Assembly (NCBI GenBank): GCA_040219515.1
Contig: JAVJSI010000017.1
Location: forward strand, 151,197-215,196
Origin: Acidimicrobiales bacterium
GTDB lineage: Bacteria; Actinomycetota; Acidimicrobiia; Acidimicrobiales; Aldehydirespiratoraceae
DNA length: 64,000 bases
Reading direction: 5' to 3'
How positions within the stretch are numbered: the stretch's first letter is position 1; the number at the start of each line of letters is the position of its first letter. This document shows, one piece after another, positions 41,630-58,461 of the stretch. The translations under genes were made by a program, and so were the position numbers. The notes beneath the pieces are model-generated. The model searched no databases and was not told where the DNA came from. It worked only from the letters and a program-made list of their open reading frames with translations.

Positions 41630-42421
41630 ATGACTGACGAGAACGATATGAACGAAGAGACCGTGGCCGAGGAAACCGCCGCCCCGGCCGAGGCCGAGGA
41701 GACCGTTGCCGAGGCCGCCGGCGAAGCGAACCCATCGAGCGCACCGATCGGCGCCGGCCTTTCCAATCAGTGGACCGGCGCGTCGGCCGAGGCCGCTCCG
41801 GTCGACGTCGTGGTCGACGAGGACGAGCTGCTCGACGACGACGGCGAAGAGGCCGAGGCCTACGTCTCGCCCTACGACCGTCCGGGTCGTTGGTTCGTGC
41901 TCCACACCCAGTCGGGCTACGAGAAGAAGGTCAAGCAGAACCTGGAAGCTCGTATCGCCTCGATGAACATGGAGGAGCGGATCTACGAGGTGGTCATCCC
42001 CACCCGCGAGATCCCCGAGTTCAAGAACGGCAAGAAGGTCATGACCGAGAAGAAGCTCTTCCCGGGCTATCTCCTCTGTCGCACCTCGCTCGACGACGAC
42101 GCCTGGTACGTCATCCGCAACACGCCCGGTGTCACCGGCTTCGTCAACCAGGGCGGCAAGCCGTCGCCGATGCGCCGCAAGGACGTCGAGAACTTCCTCG
42201 GCGTCGAGGCCGATCGCACCCAGGAAGCCACCAAGAAGTCCAAGCCGATGTTCGAATACGACATGGGGGAGACGGTACGGGTCAAGGAAGGCCCCTTCGC
42301 CGACTTCTCGGGCGAGATCATCGAGATCAACGAGGATCAGCTCAAGGTCAAGGTGCTCGTCAACATCTTCGGCCGCGAGACCCCGGTCGAGCTCGAGTTC
42401 GCCCAAGTGGCGCGCCTCTGA
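41630..42421 (+). CDS. nusG: Transcription termination/antitermination protein NusG
   Basis: A 263-residue NusG. The NGN domain starts around residue 85 (GRWFVLHTQSGYEKKVKQN) and the C-terminal KOW domain carries VRVKEGPFADFSGEI. The first ~80 residues are an acidic low-complexity extension rich in Glu, Ala and Asp, longer than in E. coli (181 residues) and typical of actinobacteria. It binds RNA polymerase and influences pausing and termination. Confidence 0.96.
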   Translation: MTDENDMNEETVAEETAAPAEAEETVAEAAGEANPSSAPIGAGLSNQWTGASAEAAPVDVVVDEDELLDDDGEEAEAYVSPYDRPGRWFVLHTQSGYEKKVKQNLEARIASMNMEERIYEVVIPTREIPEFKNGKKVMTEKKLFPGYLLCRTSLDDDAWYVIRNTPGVTGFVNQGGKPSPMRRKDVENFLGVEADRTQEATKKSKPMFEYDMGETVRVKEGPFADFSGEIIEINEDQLKVKVLVNIFGRETPVELEFAQVARL

Positions 42422-42528
42422 CTTCTCGCCCGTGATTCCCCGCTCGCGCGGGTTGTCGCGCGGGCAGTCTCCGTCCAGACTTAACGGTTCCCGCGTTTCG
42501 CGGGGCCTCTCTTCTACAGGAACGTGTC

Positions 42529-42957
42529 ATGGCCAAGAAGCAGGTCGCTGCAACCGTCAGAATCCAGATCCCGGCCGGGCAGGCCTCGCCGGCTCCGCCC
42601 GTGGGCACCGCGCTCGGCCCCCACGGTGTCGCGATCATGGACTTCTGCAAGGACTACAACGCCCGCACCGAGGATCAGCGCGGCCAGATCGTGCCGGCCG
42701 AGATCACGATCTACGAAGACCGTTCGTTCTCGTTCATCCTGAAGACTCCGCCCACCGCGTTCCTGATCAAGAAGGCCGCCGGTCTCGACCTGGCCTCCAA
42801 CAACCCCGGTCGTGAGACCGCCGGTTCGATCACCGACGCCCAGGTCACCGAGATCGCCGAACTCAAGATGCCCGACCTCAACGCCATCGACATGGACGGC
42901 GCCAAGCTGCAGGTCGCCGGCACCGCCCGCTCCATGGGTATCGACGTCGTCGGCTAG
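42529..42957 (+). CDS. rplK: Ribosomal protein L11
   Basis: A 142-residue L11 with the N-terminal [21 protein letters not shown] thiostrepton-site segment and the C-terminal rRNA-binding domain ending in [15 protein letters not shown] precedes the ATG. The preceding 107 nt contain GC-rich hairpins that may be leader structure. Confidence 0.96.
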   Translation: MAKKQVAATVRIQIPAGQASPAPPVGTALGPHGVAIMDFCKDYNARTEDQRGQIVPAEITIYEDRSFSFILKTPPTAFLIKKAAGLDLASNNPGRETAGSITDAQVTEIAELKMPDLNAIDMDGAKLQVAGTARSMGIDVVG

Positions 42958-43038
42958 CAAGTTCGCTGAGTCGAAGTTCGACTCACCTGCTCGACCCGGA
43001 TCACCTCGCCGGGCGGCAGTACACAGAGGGAGCCACAC

Positions 43039-43734
43039 ATGGCGCAGAGCAAGCAGTACAGGGACAACGCCCAGAAGTACGATCGCGACCGGCTGCATTC
43101 CGATGCCGAAGCCATCGCCATCATCAAGTCGCTGGGCACCAAGAAGTTCGACGAGACCGTCGACGTCGTGATCCGTCTCGGCGTCGATCCCCGTAAGGCG
43201 GATCAGATGATCCGGTCCACGGTGGCGCTCCCGTCGGGCACCGGCAAGGACGTGCGCATCGCCGTGTTCGCCCAGGGCGAGGCCGCCCAGGCGGCGCGCG
43301 ATGCCGGCGCCGAACACGTCGGTGGCGACGATCTCGCGGCCGAGGTCGAGGCCGGGATGACCGACTTCGATCTGGCGATCGCCACCCCCGACATGATGCC
43401 CACGGTCGGCAAGCTCGGTCGTGTTCTCGGTCCGCGTGGTCTGATGCCCAATCCGAAGACCGGCACCGTCACCGCCGATGTCGCCAAGGCGATCGAGGAG
43501 TTCAAGGGTGGCATGGTCGAGTACCGCACCGACCGCTTCGCCAATGTGCACGTGCCGATCGGCAAGGTCTCGTTCGACGAGGCTGCGCTGCTCACCAACC
43601 TGCGTGCGCTGGTGACCGAGCTCGATCGTGTGCGTCCGGCGTCGGCCAAGGGCCACTACATGCGCAAGGTCGTCCTGAGCAGCACGATGGGTCCCGGCGT
43701 GCGCGTCGATCCCAGCCAGATCGCCTCTGCCTGA
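43039..43734 (+). CDS. rplA: Ribosomal protein L1
   Basis: A 231-residue L1 with the family segments YDRDRLHSDAEA, LGVDPRKADQMIRSTVALP, PRGLMPNPKTGTVT and GKVSFDEAALLTN. In E. coli, L1 also represses its own operon by binding leader RNA. Confidence 0.96.
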   Translation: MAQSKQYRDNAQKYDRDRLHSDAEAIAIIKSLGTKKFDETVDVVIRLGVDPRKADQMIRSTVALPSGTGKDVRIAVFAQGEAAQAARDAGAEHVGGDDLAAEVEAGMTDFDLAIATPDMMPTVGKLGRVLGPRGLMPNPKTGTVTADVAKAIEEFKGGMVEYRTDRFANVHVPIGKVSFDEAALLTNLRALVTELDRVRPASAKGHYMRKVVLSSTMGPGVRVDPSQIASA

Positions 43735-44032
43735 GCGGAGGATCTGCTCGGCCGGCGCTCTACGCTGGCGGGCACAACTGAAGAATCTTGTTCACCGAAG
43801 ACCTCCGGTGCGCTCCACGGGGAGCACCAATGAGCCAGCTGGCTCGCCGGACGAGGAGAACCTCCTGAATCCCACGGCTTCCGTGGCATGTCTGGGCGTT
43901 CGCCGATCGGTGGGCGCCCAGTTCGCATTTTCGGATGAGAACGCCAGAAGGAAATGAACCAGGGAGTCGGCTCCGGTCGCCTTCCGCGAGTCCGGCCACA
44001 TGTGCCGGAATGAAGAAGAGGAGGTGACAGTA
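43735..44032 (+). ncRNA. Putative L10 leader RNA upstream of rplJ-rplL
   Basis: The 298 nt without a gene contain several GC-rich inverted segments (for example CGAAGACCTCCGGTG, with GGAGGT/ACCTCC-type pairs, and GCCCA/TGGGC around 43896-43921). The position is that of the L10 leader, where L10 with L7/L12 binds and represses translation. The fold was judged by eye, and its borders are not known. Confidence 0.5.
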
Positions 44033-44743
44033 ATGGGAGACCCAAGACCAGAGAAGGTTGCGGTCGTCGACGAGGTGAAGCAGATGCTCGCCGATTCCGA
44101 CGGCGCAATGCTGACCGAGTATCGCGGCCTCAACGTGCGGGCACTGGCCGAGCTGCGGAGTGCGCTGCGTGACGCGGGTGGCGAGTACAAGATCTACAAG
44201 AACACCCTCGTGCGCCTCGCGGCGCGTGAGGCAGGGCTTGAGATCGACGACCTTCTGACCGGTCCGACGGCCATCGCCTTCGTGGGCGAGCGTGCCGATG
44301 GATCCGCCGGTGATGTCGCGGCCGTTGCGAAGGCCCTCAAGGAATTCGCGAAGACCAACGACGCACTGGTGATCAAGGGTGGTGTGGTCGACGATCAGCT
44401 GCTCAGCGCAGACGATCTCAAGGCCCTCGCCGAACTGCCGTCGCGTGAGGTGCTGCTGGCGATGATCGCCGGTGCCTTCCAGGCGCCGATGGCGAAGTTC
44501 GCCGGTCTGCTCGCTGCCGTTCCGCGCGACTTCGCGTACGGCTTGCAGGCACTCATCGAGAAGGGCGGTGGCCCCGATGCCGCTGCCGATGCGCCGGCTG
44601 TCGAGGCCGCTGAAGAACCTGGTGACGCCCCCGAGGCCGAAGCCACCGAAGAAACCGAAGTAAGCGAAGAAACCCCAGAAACCGAGGCGTCAGCCGACGC
44701 CGCCGATGAGTCCGGCGATGCCGGTGAAGAACAGGAGGCCTGA
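44033..44743 (+). CDS. rplJ: Ribosomal protein L10 with acidic C-terminal tail
   Basis: A 236-residue L10, the base of the ribosomal stalk. The conserved part ends near residue 175 after the helix that binds L7/L12 ([12 protein letters not shown]). The remaining ~50 residues are almost entirely Glu, Asp, Ala and Thr, an extension not found in E. coli L10 (165 residues). AGGAGG at 44019-44024 and the ATG at 44033 have good spacing; a GTG at 44024 in frame is less likely. Confidence 0.95.
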   Translation: MGDPRPEKVAVVDEVKQMLADSDGAMLTEYRGLNVRALAELRSALRDAGGEYKIYKNTLVRLAAREAGLEIDDLLTGPTAIAFVGERADGSAGDVAAVAKALKEFAKTNDALVIKGGVVDDQLLSADDLKALAELPSREVLLAMIAGAFQAPMAKFAGLLAAVPRDFAYGLQALIEKGGGPDAAADAPAVEAAEEPGDAPEAEATEETEVSEETPETEASADAADESGDAGEEQEA

Positions 44744-44745
44744 TC

Positions 44746-45126
44746 ATGGCTACCAAGGATGAGATTCTCGACGCGATCGGCGCCATGAGCGTCCTCGAGC
44801 TGAGCGAACTGCTGTCGGAGTTCGAAGAGAAGTTCGGCGTGACCGCGGCCGCTCCGGTTGCCGTCGCTGCGGCGCCCGGCGCCGGTGGTGGCGATGCCGC
44901 TGCGGAGGAGGAGAAGGACTCCTTCGACGTCGTGCTCACCAGCGCCGGCGACAAGAAGATTCAGGTCATCAAGGAGGTCCGCGGTCTCACGTCCCTCGGG
45001 CTCAAGGAGGCCAAGGAGCTCGTGGACAGCGCCCCCAAGCCGATCCTCGAAGGTGCGTCCAAGGCTGACGCCGAGAAGGCCAAGGAGGCCCTCGAAGCTG
45101 CCGGCGGCACCGTCGAACTCCAGTAG
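44746..45126 (+). CDS. rplL: Ribosomal protein L7/L12
   Basis: A 126-residue L7/L12: N-terminal dimerisation helices ([17 protein letters not shown]), an Ala/Gly hinge and the C-terminal domain with [21 protein letters not shown] (split reading, conserved factor-binding helix). It starts 2 nt after rplJ. Confidence 0.96.
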   Translation: MATKDEILDAIGAMSVLELSELLSEFEEKFGVTAAAPVAVAAAPGAGGGDAAAEEEKDSFDVVLTSAGDKKIQVIKEVRGLTSLGLKEAKELVDSAPKPILEGASKADAEKAKEALEAAGGTVELQ

Positions 45127-45157
45127 TACCTGCCCCTCGGGGCACGCGCTGTTGCAG

Positions 45158-45195
45158 ACCGCGCCGGCCTTCGGGTCGGCGCGGTTCGCTGTTTT
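45158..45195 (+). terminator. Intrinsic terminator after rplL
   Basis: The stem of 45158-45169 pairs with 45174-45185 around a TTCG tetraloop, followed by a T-rich tail (TCGCTGTTTT). It closes the secE-rplL block. Confidence 0.75.
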
Positions 45196-45212
45196 CGCCC
45201 GCTGCGTGGCTC

Positions 45213-45218
45213 TAGGGT
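45213..45218 (+). promoter_or_regulatory. -10 hexamer TAGGGT for a leaderless phosphatase transcript
   Basis: TAGGGT is 6 nt before the GTG at 45225. Confidence 0.4.
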
Positions 45219-45224
45219 GCGAAT

Positions 45225-46223
45225 GTGCCTGACACTGTCCCCCTCACCCCCGTCTCCCATGTGAACGTCGTCGCGGTCGGGGAGGAGCTGCTCGTCACGT
45301 GGCGGGGTGGATCCGACGAGATGTCGGTGTTCCTCTCGGCCGACCCCGATGACGCCGGTACCGATGTACGGGCCCCCGACGCACCCGGGCATGTCGCACT
45401 GCCGATGCCGCGGCACAGGGCCTACGTCCATCTGTTCGAACCGACGCAGGGCTTCGTCGTCGCGGCCGAACGTCGTCTCGCCATGGACGGACCGGCGAAC
45501 TTCCGTGATCTCGGCGGCTATCCGACCCTGGACGACTCGTGGACCCGGTGGGGACGGGTCTTTCGCAGTGACGGGCTCCATGCCCTCAGCGCCGCCGATC
45601 ACGACCGCATGCTCGAGCTGGGCATCTCGGTCGTCTTCGACCTCCGATCCGACAGCGAGGTCGAGCAGGCGCCCGACCGTCTGCCCGCCGGCGTGCGCCA
45701 TGTGCACCTTCCGATGTCGAGCGATGTCGCCCAGGGGCGGTCGATGTTGCAGCGGATCCTCGACGGTGACCTTCCCAAGTTCGACGACGACGACATGGCG
45801 GAGGGGTATCTCCGCATGCTCGACGGCTTTCCCGGCCATCTCGCCGAGATCGTGTCGGCGGTCGCGGACGGCGAACGCGTGCTCTTCCACTGCACCGCCG
45901 GCAAGGACCGGACCGGCATCGCGGCGATGACGCTGCTCGGTCTCGCCGGCGTCGCCGACCCGTACATCCTCGATGACTACGAAATCACCAGTCGCTTCCG
46001 AGCAACCTCCGCCGAGGGCACCAAATGGTTCGAGGACCAGATTCGCGGCGCCGGGTTCGACCCGGCGGATTTCACGGCGCTCTGGGGTTCACCGCGACCG
46101 GTGATGCGCAAGACGCTCGACGGCCTCCGCTCGCAGTGGGGTGACCACGACGGCTACCTCCGCCGTATCGGCGTGGTCGATGACATCGCCGCCCGGGCCA
46201 GGGTTGCGCTGCGCGTCGACTGA
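45225..46223 (+). CDS. Protein-tyrosine phosphatase-like protein (DSP family)
   Basis: A 332-residue protein. The phosphatase loop HCTAGKDRTG places the nucleophile Cys223 and Arg229 (CX5R). Earlier segments NFRDLGGYPT and VFRSDGLHALS are the signature of the LipA/MptpB-like tyrosine phosphatase family in actinobacteria. The first ~80 residues form an additional beta-rich region that is not part of the domain. It sits between rplL and rpoB, with a TANNNT element directly before the GTG start. Its substrate may be a phosphoprotein or a phosphoinositide. Confidence 0.85.
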   Translation: MPDTVPLTPVSHVNVVAVGEELLVTWRGGSDEMSVFLSADPDDAGTDVRAPDAPGHVALPMPRHRAYVHLFEPTQGFVVAAERRLAMDGPANFRDLGGYPTLDDSWTRWGRVFRSDGLHALSAADHDRMLELGISVVFDLRSDSEVEQAPDRLPAGVRHVHLPMSSDVAQGRSMLQRILDGDLPKFDDDDMAEGYLRMLDGFPGHLAEIVSAVADGERVLFHCTAGKDRTGIAAMTLLGLAGVADPYILDDYEITSRFRATSAEGTKWFEDQIRGAGFDPADFTALWGSPRPVMRKTLDGLRSQWGDHDGYLRRIGVVDDIAARARVALRVD

Positions 46224-46283
46224 ACGCCGTCGTTCGCCTCGCGCCGTGCTCGTGACGACTCCGTTGCAGACCACCGGGAGTGC

Positions 46284-46312
46284 TTGACCTCGCTCGTGGG
46301 AACCTTTACCGT
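46284..46312 (+). promoter_or_regulatory. Promoter of rpoBC
   Basis: TTGACC (46284-46289) and TACCGT (46307-46312) are separated by exactly 17 nt. The rpoB start lies 219 nt beyond the -10, leaving a long untranslated leader (predicted to run from about 46319 to 46530) that may hold regulatory structure. No gene is seen in the 307 nt between 46224 and 46530. Confidence 0.65.
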
Positions 46313-46530
46313 TCGCGTTCAATCCGCCCGCCTCTCCGGCTCCGGATCGTGCACCGCCCGCCACGGCCGGTGCCGGTTCTGGTTGCCCGAGAGTTGTTGG
46401 ACCGCCGCGGAACCACTAGCGTGCAAAGCAACGTGGTCGTCCTCGCGCCTGTTCCGACTTTTTCAAGTCGTTGCGTCGCGCCCGGGCGACCCTGTTGTCG
46501 TCCTCATCCACGGCCAACTTTGGAGCCAAG

Positions 46531-50121
<3,591 letters not shown>

Positions 50122-50148
50122 GCCCAAGAGAACTGAGAGAGGACCGTC

Positions 50149-54069
<3,921 letters not shown>

Positions 54070-54123
54070 GGCATCGACCAAGGGCCCGGGTACCACCCAG
54101 GCCCTGATCATCACCCCTTCCGC

Positions 54124-54172
54124 AAATTGAGGCGGGTTCTCCACCGCGACGGTGGTCAACTCGCCTCAATTT
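54124..54172. repeat. 49-bp palindromic repeat, copy 3
   Basis: Arms 54124-54145 and 54151-54172 flank GCGAC; nearly a full palindrome (AAATTGAGGCG at one end, CGCCTCAATTT at the other). It shares spacing and the inner CCACC/GGTGGTCAACTC core with the copies at 16814 and 17855. It lies between the convergent rpoC and esterase genes and contributes the esterase stop codon. With A's on one side and T's on the other it could work as a two-way terminator. Confidence 0.85.
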
Positions 54173-55626
54173 CGGGGTTTTGGCGGGGTGGATGAGGCGA
54201 GGGTCCAGGCGCGGAAGTGGGGACCGCCCACGTCGGCGGCGGTGACGACGGGGCTCGCCAACAACGTGGCGGTCCGGGCGACCGGATCGTGTCGCGGCCA
54301 GGCACCGATGGGTGCGCAGGCGGGAACGCCGGTGTGGCAGAAGGCGGCCCATGCGGCGCGCATGGCGGCGGACAGGGTGTCGGCGGCACTCGAGCGGTCG
54401 CCGTCAGCGCCGAGCACACTGCGCCAGTCGGCCACGTCGAGGGTGCCGAAATGAAACGGCAGATCGGTGGCGTGGGCGGCACCGATCCGGGGCGCCTCCC
54501 AGCCGAAGAGGTACCGCCAAACCGGTAGACCCCTCGCTGCGTGGCTGTCGGCGAGGAGCCCGGCGGGCACGTGGAGGTCGGTGTCGGCGATGGCATCGAC
54601 CAGCGCGCCATCGCACGCGGCGAAGCCGGCGGCAGCCGCCGCGGCCGGGTCGTCGGAGAACGCCGCGCACTTCGCCGTGAGCCAGCCGATGGCGAACTCC
54701 TCGGGGAGGTCGGGCACCTGGTCGCGGAACAGCGCCATCTCGTCGGCCGTGGTGCCGATCACGAGGGGCACGGGAGCGAGTGCGGCGTCGAGCGGACCTT
54801 CGGTGAGCAGGTCCCCGTCGATCCAGGGGTGGAAGGGCATCATTCCGACGGTGGCGAGCACGGCTGCGTCGGCGGTGGCCTGCGCGGCGAGAAGGTCGTC
54901 GAGGTCGACGGCGGCGAGCGCCGCCGCATCGTCCACACCGGCGGCCGACAGGAACTCGGCCGCCACCGACCGGGCGGCCGCCGCGTCCAGCGTCGCCCCC
55001 GGCGCCGCGCTCGCCACGATGGCGGCGTCGAACAGGCCCTGGGCGGCGGGACTGGCGAGGAGATGGGTGATCGCTCCGGCGCCGGCCGATTCGCCGATCA
55101 GGGTGATGTTGGCCGGGTCGCCACCGAAGGCGGCGACCTCGGCTCGGATCCACTCGAGCGCGGCGATGAGATCCCGCAGCCCGAGGTTGCTGGGGACGCC
55201 GTCGGTGGCGAGGAAGCCGAGCGCGCCCAGTCGATAGTTGAGCCCGATGACCACGAGGTCGCCCTCGGCCGAGAGACGTCCGCCGTCGTAGGTGGCGAGA
55301 CCGGCGCCGCCGATCTGGTAGCGCCCGCCGGGGATCCAGACGAGTACCGGACGCGCCCCCTCGGTCGACGGTGTCCAGATCTGAGCCCGTAGGCAGTCCT
55401 CGCCGATCTCGGCCACGCCCATGTCGGGAATCAACGGGTCGGTGGTGATCCGCTGGGGGGCCGCGGGTCCCACACGATCCGCGGGGACAACACCGTCCCA
55501 GGGCTCGACCGGCGATGGCGCCGCGAAGCGGGCCGCCGTGGCGTAGTGCACGCCACGGAAGCTCGCGCCGTCCTCGGTGGTGACGCCGGCCAACACACCG
55601 GCCGATGTCGTCGCGGTGGGTGCCAT
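54166..55626 (-). CDS. Type B carboxylesterase
   Basis: A 486-residue alpha/beta hydrolase of the carboxylesterase family: an early FRGVHYATAARFAAP, the EDCLRAQIWTP Cys segment, oxyanion IPGGRY and the nucleophile elbow GESAGA, then LNYRLGALGF. No signal peptide is visible. The last residues PPKPRN and the stop codon lie in or next to a 49-bp repeat. It is in a two-gene operon behind the aldolase gene (5-nt gap). Substrate unknown. Confidence 0.88.
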   Translation of the reverse strand: MAPTATTSAGVLAGVTTEDGASFRGVHYATAARFAAPSPVEPWDGVVPADRVGPAAPQRITTDPLIPDMGVAEIGEDCLRAQIWTPSTEGARPVLVWIPGGRYQIGGAGLATYDGGRLSAEGDLVVIGLNYRLGALGFLATDGVPSNLGLRDLIAALEWIRAEVAAFGGDPANITLIGESAGAGAITHLLASPAAQGLFDAAIVASAAPGATLDAAAARSVAAEFLSAAGVDDAAALAAVDLDDLLAAQATADAAVLATVGMMPFHPWIDGDLLTEGPLDAALAPVPLVIGTTADEMALFRDQVPDLPEEFAIGWLTAKCAAFSDDPAAAAAAGFAACDGALVDAIADTDLHVPAGLLADSHAARGLPVWRYLFGWEAPRIGAAHATDLPFHFGTLDVADWRSVLGADGDRSSAADTLSAAMRAAWAAFCHTGVPACAPIGAWPRHDPVARTATLLASPVVTAADVGGPHFRAWTLASSTPPKPRN

Positions 55627-55631
55627 GGAGG

Positions 55632-56405
55632 TCAGTCGAGGACGTCGGGTTCGGCCGCGACCAGCTGACGTATGGCGCCGTCCCAGTAGACGTCGGCGGC
55701 CCGTTCGATGAGTGAGGCCTGGAGTTGGCGCTGGAAGACCGGGGCGATCGGCGCTGCCCTCTCACCGAACGCACGGAGGCGCCAGTGCATCTCGCAGGTC
55801 CGTTCGAAGAGGATGCTCTTGTAGATCGCCTCCTGCATCGTGGGTGCCGTGACGATCACGCCGTGGCTCACCAGCAGGGCAACGGAGGCATCGCCGATGG
55901 CGTCGGCGAGCGCGCCGCCGAGCAGGGGAGTGTCGACCTCGCCGTCGTAGTCGTCGACCAACACCATCTGGTCGGCGAGGATGCTCGAGTTCTGATGGAC
56001 GAGATCGGGGAGCTCGGGCACGGCGGCGAGGACTGCCGCGTACATGGGGTGACTGTGCACCACGACCCGGGCGTCGGGGCGCCGCCGATGGAGCTCGGTG
56101 TGGATGTGGATCGCCGGCGTGACGTCCCACGATCCGGCCACGACCCGACCGTCGAGGTCGACCTCGAGAATGTCGGCCGCGCTGACCTCTCGCCACCAGT
56201 AGCCCCATGGATTGACGAGGAGGGTGTCGGCGCCCGGCGGTTGCCAGGTCACATGGCCCGTCATGTTCTCGGAGAACCCGGCCACGTCGAGGTGACGCAT
56301 CGCGCAGGCGAGCTCCTGCTCGGCGGTCAGTTCCACACCCCGGGGCGGCGTTCGGCTCGGTGCCCATGCGGCGGTGCCGCCCACTCGGTCGTTCGTCGTG
56401 CTCAC
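55632..56405 (-). CDS. Class II aldolase/adducin family protein
   Basis: A 257-residue protein of the fuculose-phosphate aldolase fold. Zinc ligands are expected in VVVHSHP (two His) and the later VSHGVIV. LLVNPWGYWWREV is the substrate-side segment. Enzymes of this family perform aldol cleavage, decarboxylation or epimerisation. The GTG at 56405 has TAGTAT 7 nt upstream and no ribosome site. Confidence 0.85.
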   Translation of the reverse strand: MSTTNDRVGGTAAWAPSRTPPRGVELTAEQELACAMRHLDVAGFSENMTGHVTWQPPGADTLLVNPWGYWWREVSAADILEVDLDGRVVAGSWDVTPAIHIHTELHRRRPDARVVVHSHPMYAAVLAAVPELPDLVHQNSSILADQMVLVDDYDGEVDTPLLGGALADAIGDASVALLVSHGVIVTAPTMQEAIYKSILFERTCEMHWRLRAFGERAAPIAPVFQRQLQASLIERAADVYWDGAIRQLVAAEPDVLD

Positions 56406-56412
56406 CCTCGGG

Positions 56413-56418
56413 ATACTA
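56413..56418 (-). promoter_or_regulatory. -10 hexamer TAGTAT for a leaderless aldolase transcript
   Basis: TAGTAT is 7 nt before GTG 56405 on the minus strand. Confidence 0.4.
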
Positions 56419-56473
56419 CGAGTCAGCGCCGGTCCCGTCAGAACGAGTGCTCAGGGCCGCAGCCGTCGTGCCG

Positions 56474-57943
56474 ATGGAATGCCAGGACCGACGAGGACGA
56501 GCTTTGCCGCCCACAACCGACGACGCCCAGATCCAGGCGCCCGAGCCCGGAGCCGACCGCCCGCGAGGGGAATGGAAAGCGCGGCCCGTGCTGGCGTGGT
56601 TCATCCGCGCCGCGCTGATCGTGGTGCCACTCGCGATCAGCTGGGTGGCCGTCCACTACGCCATCCGAGCCGTACCCCGGCCCGCCGGCGTCGGGCCGAC
56701 GATCGCCTGGTTCGGTGGCGCGGTCGTCGTCTCGATGCTCGTGTTCGAGGTGGCTCGGCGGGCGCTCGGACACGCCAGTTCTCTCGGGATTCTCTTCAGC
56801 CTCTCGCTGACCTTTCCCGACGCGGCACCGTCGCGGATGCGGGCGTTCCTGCGAACGGGGCGCGCCGACGAAACGGCCGATCGCCTCGCCGAACTGGCCG
56901 GCGACTCGCTCGAAGCGTCGATGAAGGCCAGGCGACTGGCCGACCTCGTGGCCAAGGTGAGCCGCCGTGAGGCCCGCACCGGACGCCATGGCGACCGCGT
57001 GCGCGGCTACGCCGAGCTGATCGCCACGGAGCTCGCCCTCGACGACGACGAGATGCAGCAGCTCCGATGGGCCACGCTGCTGCACGATGTCGGGCTACTC
57101 GACGTCCCCCGCCGCATTCTCGACAGCCGGGGTGAACTCACACCCGAGGACCGGCTGATCATCGAGCAGCACCCCGTGCATGCCGTTGGTCATCTGTCGC
57201 CATTCGCCGACTGGCTCGGCGACTGGGTGGGTGCGGCGACCGAGCACCACGAACGCTGGGACGGCACCGGCTATCCCGATGGTCTCGCCGGTGACCAGAT
57301 CTCGCTCGCCGGCCGGATCGTCGCCGTCGCCGACGCCTACGACGCCATGACCGCGTTGCGGTCCTACCAGAAGCCGATCTCGCCCGCGGCCGCTCGACGT
57401 GAGCTCGTCGACAACGCCGGAACCCAGTTCGATCCCGCGGTCGTGAGGGCCTTCCTGAACGCGGGGATCTCCACCAATCGGGCCGGCGCCGGAGCCCTCG
57501 GCGCCATCGCCGAGGCCCCGGCGCAGCTCCTGAGCTTCATTTCGGGTACCGGCTCCGGTGTCGGCGCGGGCGCCGCGGTCGCAGTGGTCGCCGCCGTCGC
57601 GGTCGCCTCGAGCGCGGTGGCCGTGCCGGCCATCTTCTCGCCCGACGTGGAGGCGCCTCGGGCCGAACGGGTCGTCGACGAGGTCGTGGAGGACACCTCG
57701 ACCACCACGGCGCGACCGACGACCACTCGACGGGCAACGACGAGCACGACGACGAGCACGACGACGACGACCAGCACGACGACGACGGCCCCGCCGACCT
57801 CTCGGGCACCGGCCACCACGCGGGCACCGGTGACCACGGCGCCGCCACCGCCTCCGACCACCACGGCGGCATCGACGACGACTGCGCCGCCGGCGTATGC
57901 GACTCTGCCGACAGCGCCGCCGCCGATCTATCCGTCGACGTAG
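56474..57943 (+). CDS. Membrane HD-GYP-like phosphohydrolase with Thr-rich tail
   Basis: A protein of about 489 residues. After two or three N-terminal transmembrane segments comes an HD-GYP-type domain: [22 protein letters not shown] and [14 protein letters not shown]. The GYP motif is present, but HDVGL has Leu where the usual HDxGK has Lys. A second membrane segment ([18 protein letters not shown]) is followed by ~100 residues of Thr/Pro/Ala low complexity, probably outside the cell. It may degrade c-di-GMP, although the K-to-L change leaves this open. The start is uncertain (ATG 56474, or TTG near 56504 behind GAGGA). It overlaps the convergent VOC gene by 16 nt. Confidence 0.75.
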   Translation: MECQDRRGRALPPTTDDAQIQAPEPGADRPRGEWKARPVLAWFIRAALIVVPLAISWVAVHYAIRAVPRPAGVGPTIAWFGGAVVVSMLVFEVARRALGHASSLGILFSLSLTFPDAAPSRMRAFLRTGRADETADRLAELAGDSLEASMKARRLADLVAKVSRREARTGRHGDRVRGYAELIATELALDDDEMQQLRWATLLHDVGLLDVPRRILDSRGELTPEDRLIIEQHPVHAVGHLSPFADWLGDWVGAATEHHERWDGTGYPDGLAGDQISLAGRIVAVADAYDAMTALRSYQKPISPAAARRELVDNAGTQFDPAVVRAFLNAGISTNRAGAGALGAIAEAPAQLLSFISGTGSGVGAGAAVAVVAAVAVASSAVAVPAIFSPDVEAPRAERVVDEVVEDTSTTTARPTTTRRATTSTTTSTTTTTSTTTTAPPTSRAPATTRAPVTTAPPPPPTTTAASTTTAPPAYATLPTAPPPIYPST

Positions 57944-58407
57944 GCCCAGCGGTCGGGTTCGGGCTCCCCGGCGCGTTCGAAGCACTGGATGTCGAACCAG
58001 ATCGGCAGCAGGAAGCGAACGTAGAAGGCGTGGGTGACGTGGTCGCCGTTGACGAGGTCGTCGTATTCCTTGATGAGCACCCGCTCGTCGGCGCTCTGGA
58101 GTTCCTTGGCCCGGGCGAGGCAGTCGTCGACCTCGCGGCGGGTGTCGACGCGCATGCCGAGGTGGTCATAGCCGGGCGAGTCGATGTGGACCTTCTGCTC
58201 GGTGACGAGGATGAACTGACTGGTGGCGGGGTCGGTACGGAGCAGCAGACCGACCTGACCGAGAATCGGCACGTCGGTCGCCGACCAGCCGAGGAGCTCG
58301 GAATAGAACCGGCGGATGTCGTCTCGCTGTGCGTCGAGGACGCCGGGAGCGACCGTGAGTTCCATGTGGTTGAAGCGTGCGGGCATGAGTGGACTCTGGT
58401 CGGGCAC
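57928..58407 (-). CDS. VOC (glyoxalase/dioxygenase) family protein
   Basis: A 159-residue protein of the vicinal oxygen chelate superfamily: [27 protein letters not shown]. The metal ligands would be His (NHMEL), His (DHLGM) and a C-terminal Glu or Asp. The role is unknown. Starts GTG 58407 or ATG 58386 are both possible; the conserved part begins after the latter. The 3' end overlaps the HD-GYP gene. Confidence 0.78.
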   Translation of the reverse strand: MPDQSPLMPARFNHMELTVAPGVLDAQRDDIRRFYSELLGWSATDVPILGQVGLLLRTDPATSQFILVTEQKVHIDSPGYDHLGMRVDTRREVDDCLARAKELQSADERVLIKEYDDLVNGDHVTHAFYVRFLLPIWFDIQCFERAGEPEPDRWAYVDG

Positions 58408-58416
58408 CCGGACGAA

Positions 58417-58448
58417 TGTCCAGCGAACGAAGTCGACTGTCCAGCGAA
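58417..58448 (+). repeat. Direct repeat upstream of the str operon promoter
   Basis: TGTCCAGCGAA occurs at 58417-58427 and 58438-58448, 21 bp apart, so both copies face the same side of the helix. The second ends 13 bp before the -35 of the rpsL promoter, which makes an activator site plausible. Confidence 0.5.
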
Positions 58449-58461
58449 AACGCCGCGCGGG

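Noticed and set aside
57690..57900. CRISPR-like or satellite repeat
   Set aside because: The ACG/ACC triplet repetition is the Thr/Pro-rich coding tail of the HD-GYP protein; there are no spacers or regular unit length.
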